DNA of 64,000 bases, taken from Bettongia penicillata ogilbyi. Lineage: Eukaryota > Chordata > Mammalia > Diprotodontia > Potoroidae. A model generated the notes under the pieces. The model saw only the letters and a list, made by a program, of their open reading frames with translations. It ran no database searches and was not told where the DNA came from. Position 1 is the first letter of the stretch. Each line of letters begins with the position of its first letter. Below are positions 56,890 to 64,000 of this stretch, in pieces. The stretch is taken from the NCBI GenBank assembly GCA_023548195.1, contig JAJHZJ010000532.1, positions 2,429,725-2,493,724 on the forward strand. Reading direction: 5' to 3'. The translations under genes were made by a program, and so were the position numbers.

Positions 56890-58390
56890 AAAAACAAATG
56901 CCCTTGTAAGGAATAATACATTAAAAATCATAAATACATTTGGGTGAATTTATTTGATGAGATCTATTTCCTTCCTGAGAGAAGGCAGAATGAGAACTTG
57001 AGCTTCTTGGGAGGATAGAGCAGGAAAAAGACTGAGAAAGACCAGAGACAAATTTCCTCTACTTAAGAATTTTGCCTTGGGCTAGAAAGAGTTCCTTCAT
57101 ATAATTCAAATGTTTACCCATATTCTTATCTGTGAATTTCACTGGCCATTTATTCAGCATCTTTATAGAGTGTTCATTTCAATCAGTGTGGATGTAATTG
57201 TTCACATTTCATAGGATTTAGAACTGAGAGATATCTTATGTCATTTAGTTCAACCTCTTTAGTTCAATTCAATTAACCAAGCATTTATCAAAGACCTTCT
57301 CGGCTTTGAAGCTGCAGTTGAAGCCTGTAGAATCCTCAGAAGGTTTACAAAGGCATAAAAATAAAATATGCAGGATTACAAAGGAAGTCAAAGATTAGTG
57401 CATTTTTTTTCCCATCCAAGTTCATCCAAGACTTCGTGAAATCTATGGATCCTAAATTAAAACCTCTTCTTTGGGAGATATAAAGCCAAAAAAAAAGTTT
57501 TTATAACAAAATAATCTCTACCCTCATAAATTTATAACTGAGATCCAAGGAAGCTAGGGACGTAACCGAAATCACGTGTCATAAATAATGGAACCAAGAT
57601 TTAAGCCTTTCCACTATGTCACATATTAGTAGGCACATAAATTAATGAAGCTTTTGAAGAGTTTAAAACAGCATCCTCAGTGGGTTACATGATGCAACTA
57701 GATAAATAATAACAAAATTCATTTAAAAGCAGACAAGGATAGCAAGGGGAGCTATGAAAAGGAAAGAAAATTAAGAAAGGCAGGGCTTGACACTGAAAAA
57801 TCTCAAAACATATTATAAAGTAGTAATTATCAAAAATATATCTGGTACTTGTTAAAAAAAATAGAAAAAATAATTAATAGAACAAAATAGAAAAACTAGA
57901 ATTATAATCAATGACATAAAATATTACTATTTCATAGATTCAAGATTATAAAACTTTAGGGAAGGAAATTATTAAGTAAAAATAGTTTGAAAAATTGGAT
58001 GACTATTGCAAAAAAAGTTTATCATTCTTTATACTAAATATGCTATGATTGGTTCACTGACTTAATTTTTTTAATTAAAACACTGAAGATAAGCATTTAT
58101 GTCAATTATAGAGAGAAGATTTTTTTTTTAATTTACTGATTTGCTATTAATTTCCTGTCTATTACATTGCAGAACTTAGCACAATGTAGGCATGTCATGG
58201 GTACTTTATAAATGTTTATTGAACTGGATTAGAGCACTGGAGAAATAATAATAAAAAGGTCTTTGATCCAACAAAAAGGAATTAATCCAAAATAAAAAGA
58301 AACAGTGAAAAAAAATATTTGCACACTAGATCAGATTTTTTAAAAATCTACCATCTAAAAGTAACTGACACAAATTGATAGGAATAGTAC
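56890..58390. other. AT-rich intergenic sequence
   Basis: No gene. An L2-like 3' end is at about 58165-58230 (GCACAATGTAGGCATGTC). Much of 57.6-58.4 kb is A-rich and may be old L1. Confidence 0.4.
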
Positions 58391-58394
58391 TATT

Positions 58395-58960
58395 GCCTTC
58401 AGTAGCTCACATTTATACAGTGCCTTGGATTTACAAAGTGCTTTATTCATGTGAGCTAGTTAGTATATTATTATCCCCTTTTCATAGGTGAAGAAACTGA
58501 GGTTTTAAGTGTGAAGTAAACTCAGCTAGCTGGTGTCAGGGCATAAATGTGAGCCCAGGTCAACTGACTCTAGATCTGGCATTCCTTCCATTAGACTTAA
58601 ATACACCGCTCTCAAAGAAAGAAACAAAATCACTGCTCAAAATTTCTAACAATGGAAGATATGCAAATTAAAATAATTTTGATGGACCAGCTAAATCCAT
58701 TCCATTGGCAAATTTGAGTATTAAAATTCAGCATTAACACTGTTGGGTGGTATTATGAGTTAAGGATATCTTTCTGGAGCATAATCTGGCAATATTCTTT
58801 TTAGGCAGTAGGTGGCACAGTGGACTTGGAGTCAAGGACAGAAGATGAATTCTCTGCTAGCTGAGTGACCTTGGGCAAGTTAATAGTACCGATTTGACAA
58901 GGTTTTGGTAAGGAACAAATGAGAGAATGTATGCAAACCTGAAAGTGCTAGGTAAATGCT
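58395..58960. mobile_element. MIR (antisense) and SINE/MIR fragment (sense)
   Basis: 58395-58600 is antisense MIR (GCTCACATTTATACAGTGCC). 58800-58960 is a sense fragment (GGCAGTAGGTGGCACAGTGG, GTGACCTTGGGCAAGTTAAT). Confidence 0.75.
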
Positions 58961-59525
58961 ATTATTTGACCCAATGATGCTACTATTATGATTATGTCTT
59001 AATGAAGTATCAAAAAGAAAAAAGGTTTGAATTTTGGCAAATTTCCCTGCTTATATTCATAGTGGCTTTGTTCATAATAGCAAACAGTCAGAAAGAACAA
59101 CTGGGGAATATGTGAATTGTGTCATATCACATTCATTCAGCAGCATCTTACTGAAAAAGGTGAGGTCTAGTCCTGGGCACATTAGATGTAGGACCGTATT
59201 TACACTTTTCGATTCTCATTTTCTTCATCGATAAAACTGGGATAAAAATACTTGCCATGCCTCATTCAGAGGTGATGTGACAAACAAGTGAGATAGGTAT
59301 TAAAATCATGTTGTAATTTGTAAAGGACTAGACAATTGTAACCTGTTCTTACTAGCAACAAAAAAGAAGAAATAAGAAAAGTTCAATATATTTAAGTTCC
59401 TTAATATTAGAAGAGTAAGTTTCCAAATCAGAGGAAATCCACACCATTATCTTTATTTATTTATTTTTTAATTTTATTTTTCATTTTTAACACAGTTTAT
59501 AACACATAAAACAATTCCAACTTTT

Positions 59526-60449
59526 GGTCAGGTGATTCTTCTTTTTAAAGCATTTACAATATGAACCACAAAAGAATGTTTTTTTTAACATTAACCAACT
59601 GAGACACAAATAATATTTATGTTGCTCTTCACCTAATTGTCTCCACAGTATTACTAAGAATTAAAGGACCCTAACTTAATGTTGTTGGTCTAAAGTCCTA
59701 AGCCTAATAGCTTAATTTTAGACTTAACCTCGGATGTTTCCCTACCCATAATCTATAATTGAACAGATCTGGTATTAAGCTTACAAACCTTTTGAGTATA
59801 GGAAATCGTCACCAAGAGTAGGGACATTGCAGGATACAATATCTCCCCAACTTCATGTCAATTCCAGGCAGGATTAGATTGTCCACTTGCATTCAGTCAG
59901 GCTTAAAGTCTGCCAGGTGTCAGTGGGGAAATTGAGTCAGGAGAATCCCACCTCAGCCCATGCTGAACAGCTGCTCTCCCACCCTTCCCTTGAGATCACC
60001 TCTTGCAGTTCATACCAGCATCTCATCAGCTTACTGGCATCATGGATTGGAGGCTCAGACCACCTTTCTTGCTACCCATACTTGGAGTTAGAAGAACATT
60101 TACTTAATAGTCCCATAATATCTAAAAATGGCAAGTTCCATTAACCGGGTTTCAAATATGATTATAGTTTCATTTTGGCTAAGGAACATCTCTTGAGGAA
60201 AGTCTTAAGTGGCTTTCCTGCCTTTCTAAACATGTTCTAGTTTCTGATTAAATAACAATCATAAAATCAAATTTACCGTTAAAACCTTAACTTTTCCATC
60301 AATGTCAAATTTTACCCGAGGTTACCTTCCTCTAGGAAATTTAGACTAAAATTCTTCTCCCCAAACTAAAGGTATCATTGATTTATTCTCAGTACTTAAT
60401 TCAGTCAATTGTTTTAAGACTAATTGCTTTTACCTCACTTTGTAACATG
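59526..60449. other. 924-bp insertion of unknown type in the HAL1-like tail
   Basis: Absent from the related copy, where the matching sequence is continuous near 12003-12015. It is flanked by TCCAACTTTT (59516-59525) and TCCAGTTTTT (60450-60459), 8 of 10 identical, a possible target duplication. No poly(A) tail, inverted termini or long frame seen. A solo LTR or old DNA transposon is possible. Confidence 0.5.
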
Positions 60450-61170
60450 TCCAGTTTTTCTCCCTATCACTCCCCTCCCCTAGCTTCCTAATAACTTGCA
60501 TTCTGATTATTCCTTCCCTCAATGTACCCTCCCTTCTATCACATCCCACCCTTCCCTTATCCCCATCTTCTCTCTTTTCTTGTAGGGCAAGATAAATTTC
60601 TATACCCCATTGCCTGCATTTCTTACTTCCCAGTTATATGCAATAAAAATTCTCAACATTCATTGCTAATACTTTGAATTCCAACTTCTCTCCCTCCCCC
60701 CCCACCCCACTGAGAAGGCAAGCAGTTCAATACAGACTAAATATGTGTTGTTTTGCAAAAGACTTCCCTAATAATCATGTGGTGTAATACTAATTAAATT
60801 GTCTTCCGTCCTACTCTATCCCCACTTATTTCCCCCCACACAATTGACCTTGTCCCTTCTCGAAAGTGTTTATTTCTAGTAACTCCCTTCTCCCATTTGC
60901 CCTCCCTTCTATCATCCCCTCACCCCACTTGTCCCCTTCTCCCCTACTTTCCTGTGGTGTGATACAAATTTTAATATCAAATTTAGTGAGCATGTTATTC
61001 CCCCCCTTCAGCCACATGTGGAGAAAGTAGCTTCATTTTTCCCCTCTCCCCTTCTCCCTTTTCTCCTCCACTGAACAAGATTTTTCTTGTCTCTTTTATG
61101 AGTTGTAGCCTGCCCCATTCCATTTCTCCCTTTCTCTTCCCAGTATTTTCCTCCCTCACCCCTTAATTTT

Positions 61171-61270
61171 TATTTTAGTGTGTGTGTGTGTGTGGATATC
61201 ATCTCTTCTGATTCAATACACCCCGTACTCTCTGTCTATATATGTGTATGTGTATGTGTGTGTGTATGTA
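61171..61270. repeat. (TG)n tracts in the HAL1-like element
   Basis: Two short TG runs, 61177-61193 and about 61240-61266. The first element carries a shorter TG stretch at the matching place (about 13125). Confidence 0.85.
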
Positions 61271-62509
61271 CAATCTCTCCATCTACCCAAATACTGAGAA
61301 AAGGTTCAAGAGTTATAAACATTTTCTTTCCATGTAATAATGTAAACAGTTCAGGTTTAGAGAGTCTTTTATGATTTTTATTTCCTGTTTACCTTTTCAT
61401 GTTTCTCTTGATTCGTGTATTGTAAAGTCAAATTTTCTATACAGACCTGGTCTTTTCCTCAATATGAATGATTGAAAGTCCTCCATATCTTTGAATGACT
61501 ATCTATTCCCCTGAAGGATTATACTCAGTTTTGCTGGGTAAGTGATTCTTGGTTTCAATCCCAGTTCCTTTGATCCCTAGAATATCCCATTCCAAGCCCT
61601 TCAATCCCTTAATGTTGAAGCTGCCAGATACTGTGTTATCCTGATTGTATTCCCACAATACTCAAATTGCTTATTTCTAGCTGCTTGCAGTATTTTCTCC
61701 TTGATCTGGGAACTCTGAAATTTGGTCACAATATTGCTAGAAGTTTCTCTGTTCGGGTTTCTTTCAGGAGGGGATCAGTGGATTATTTCAATATTTATTT
61801 TGCCCTCTGGTTCTACAATATCAGGGCAGTTTTTCTTGATAACTTCATGGAAGATAATGTCTAGGCTCTTTTTTTAATCATGGCTTTCAGCTAATCTCAT
61901 AATTTTTAAATTGTTTCTCCTGGATCTATTTTCCATGTCAGTTGCTTTTCCCATGAGATGTTTCACATTATCTTCTATGTTTTCAAACTCGTGGTTTTGT
62001 TTACTAACTGCTTGGTTTATCTCATAGTCATTCATTTCCCTGAACTCAATTCTCTCTTTCAACAAATTATTTTGTTCAGTGAGCTTTCAAACCTTCTCCT
62101 CCATTTGGCTAATTCTGCTTTTTAAAGCCACCTTCTCCTCACTGATTATTTGGACCTCTTTTTCCAATTGAGTTAGTCTCTTTTTAAAGGTGTTATTTTC
62201 CTCAGCATTTTTTTTGGTTCTCCTTTAGTAAGCTGCTAACTTGTTTTTTAAGGTCTTCTATTGCCTGAGCCCAATTTAAGTTCCCTTTGGAGGCAGAGGC
62301 CTTGACTTCCTCTGACAGTATGCCTTGTTCTTCCTCATCTGAAAGGATCGGGGGAGACACCTGTTCCCTAAGAAAGTAACCTTCTATGGTCTTTTTTTTT
62401 CCCTCACACCATTATCTTTAAGAACATATTTCCCTAAGGTATTACCAGACATAATTACTTGAATTTTGTCTGCATCATTAGAACATGAACAACTTCAGGT
62501 TAAGACCAT

Positions 62510-62820
62510 TTTTTTGCCTTTCTTTGTACCCTCAGCTCTTAACACAGGGACTGACACATAATAAGCACTTTTAAAATGCTTGTTGACTAACCAAATGACC
62601 TCTACGTTATCATAGCAAATAAGAAAATGGCCACAGAGATGTGAAAGATCTGGAATAATAAAAGGCATGATGGCACAGTAGAAAGAACACTGGATAGGGA
62701 GTTCAGAGCGGAATTCAGTCACTCTTCTATTAGCTTAGATGTGTAATCTTGGACAAGTAAATTCCCCATTCTAGGCCTCAGTTTCCTCATCTCAAATGAT
62801 AGTTGAACAAGATGACCACT
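62510..62820 (+). mobile_element. L2-like 3' end and MIR fragment
   Basis: 62510-62590 is an L2-like end (GTACCCTCAGCTCTTAACAC). 62655-62820 is sense MIR (GTAATCTTGGACAAGTAAAT, CTCAGTTTCCTCATCTCAAA). Confidence 0.7.
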
Positions 62821-62829
62821 ATGAGGCAA

Positions 62830-64000
62830 CTTTCACAAACCCCACTAACACTGGCAGGCTGTTTCTCTAGAGCTAGTTGACTACCTTTCCCCTTAAAAGG
62901 ATACATCTGAGAGGCTGAGGGTTAGTTTCTAATGCTGTAGCTTATGAGCCCCCATCAGTGTTTCTCAGTTAATATCAATCAGTCAGCAGATTTAACTAGC
63001 TTTCAGGGAAATGCATTTATTAAGATGTTATAGTAAGAATAGTTTATTGGTACAAAATATTACCTTCCAAAAGTCTATGATATTCTGCCAACCAGTACAG
63101 AGTCCAGGGAAAAGTGAACACTTAGAGAGGACATGAGGCAAAGGGACAATTCACAGTTCTTGATTGCTAGAGGCCCCTGTTTATCCCATTGTGGGGCACT
63201 CATGAAGTTCCCTTAGGAATGATACTGTTTTTTCTGCAAGGCTAGTTTGTCCTCAGTTCCCAATGCTAATACTACATCACCTCCTCTGGGGATACTTTGG
63301 GGCCTCAGGAGTCAATAGAAAGTCCAAAAATCTTCTAACCCTCAGAGGTCTACAAGATCCTCCTCTCATCAAGGGAAATGGTGGAGGGAAGAATCTAAGA
63401 CATTCTCTCCTGTCCAAGTGATTTCTTTTCAGGAGTGTGGCTGGAAGTCATCTACTACTAAACTGTCAAATGCTCAAACCCTCAGTTCCAAATGAGTTTG
63501 CTGGATTTATCCAAGTCCCACCAGTCAGGACCAAGTCTTTTCAACTAATTGGAATATATTTCCTAAACTAATTGCTTTCCCAGACTTCTAAATTGACCAA
63601 AGACTTCTCACATTTAGTTTAATGCCTTTTATTGATTGATTCAATGAGATGACTAGGCCTCCTTCACACCTAGCTCATACCTGATAAAAGTTCTCTCCTG
63701 ATAAAAGTATCAAGACACGAGTGAGGTTACCTCTATTCTTACAGCTATGCTACTTTATAGTACTAAAGTTAAATCTCTATGATCTAAAAGGTAAAAGAAA
63801 TAAAGTCAATTACTATCAAACGGAATATGAAAACAACACAAAGATATTCAGGATATGACAAGAGATGAAGTCATACCTGCCTCAAGTGATACATGAAAAT
63901 AAAGATGATGCATTTTACAATACTGTCATAAAACATGTTAATTGCTAAAGAAAGGTGTGTCCAGATGACTGCTTACAGGTAACACCTGTATGAAGCATAT
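62830..64000. other. Unassigned sequence to the window end
   Basis: No gene recognised. It looks repeat-derived in part, but I cannot place it in a family. Confidence 0.3.

Larger units (their letters stand above)
59455..62400 (-). mobile_element. Second HAL1-like (L1 ORF1-only) element
   Basis: Same family and orientation as 11940-14885. The minus-strand ORF1 region (about 62340 to 61400) includes RIEFREMNDYEINQAVSKQN and DMENRSRRNNLKIMRLAESH, with more stops than the first copy. The 3' purine-rich region runs to about 60450 and the A/T-rich tail to 59455. The 5' UTR beyond 62400 is missing. A 924-bp block of unknown origin splits the 3' end. Confidence 0.72.

Noticed and set aside
1..64000. 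CRISPR arrays, operons or bacterial systems
   Set aside because: The sequence is vertebrate, with introns and LINE/SINE repeats; no regularly spaced repeats of the CRISPR type are present.

Overview
The window is vertebrate nuclear DNA, almost certainly from a marsupial. It carries one complete eight-exon gene, BHMT (betaine-homocysteine S-methyltransferase), on the + strand at 28571-41183. It also carries the last coding exon of the tandem paralogue BHMT2 at 1503-1584. The marsupial call rests on the repeats: tRNA-headed CORE/MIR-like SINEs, an RTE-type LINE and SINEs sharing its 3' tail, L1 elements with a purine-rich 3' UTR, and ORF1-only L1 relatives (HAL1-like). I cannot name the species; an Australasian marsupial is a weak guess from the SINE type.

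Layout. 1-1502 is the tail of BHMT2 intron 7. 1503-1584 is BHMT2 exon 8, followed by 3' UTR that still holds a frame-shifted fossil of the BHMT-type C-terminal tail. 1.6-28.4 kb is intergenic and consists mostly of L1, HAL1, RTE and SINE remnants, MIR copies and simple repeats, including a 1.05-kb CA-rich satellite-like block at 5.48-6.53 kb. 28.43-28.57 kb is the BHMT promoter and 5' UTR. 28.57-41.28 kb is BHMT, whose introns hold SINEs, a decayed L2/CR1 reverse transcriptase, AT-rich and GATA microsatellites, and a nearly identical 455-bp segment present in both intron 2 and intron 4. 41.3-64 kb is intergenic, with no gene exon that I recognise. It contains a CTCF-like motif about 0.8 kb past the BHMT poly(A) site, a complex inverted L1 rearrangement at 46.6-48.05 kb, and a second HAL1-like element at 59.5-62.4 kb.

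Function. BHMT moves a methyl group from betaine to homocysteine, giving dimethylglycine and methionine. BHMT2 does a related reaction with S-methylmethionine. The order BHMT2 then BHMT, head to tail on one strand, matches what I recall of other therian mammals. The best leads are the BHMT2 3' end with its fossil tail, the recent intragenic duplication in BHMT, and the rearranged retroelements. I found no convincing new gene system, RNA gene or CRISPR array. Nearly all long open frames in the window are low-complexity or retroelement sequence.
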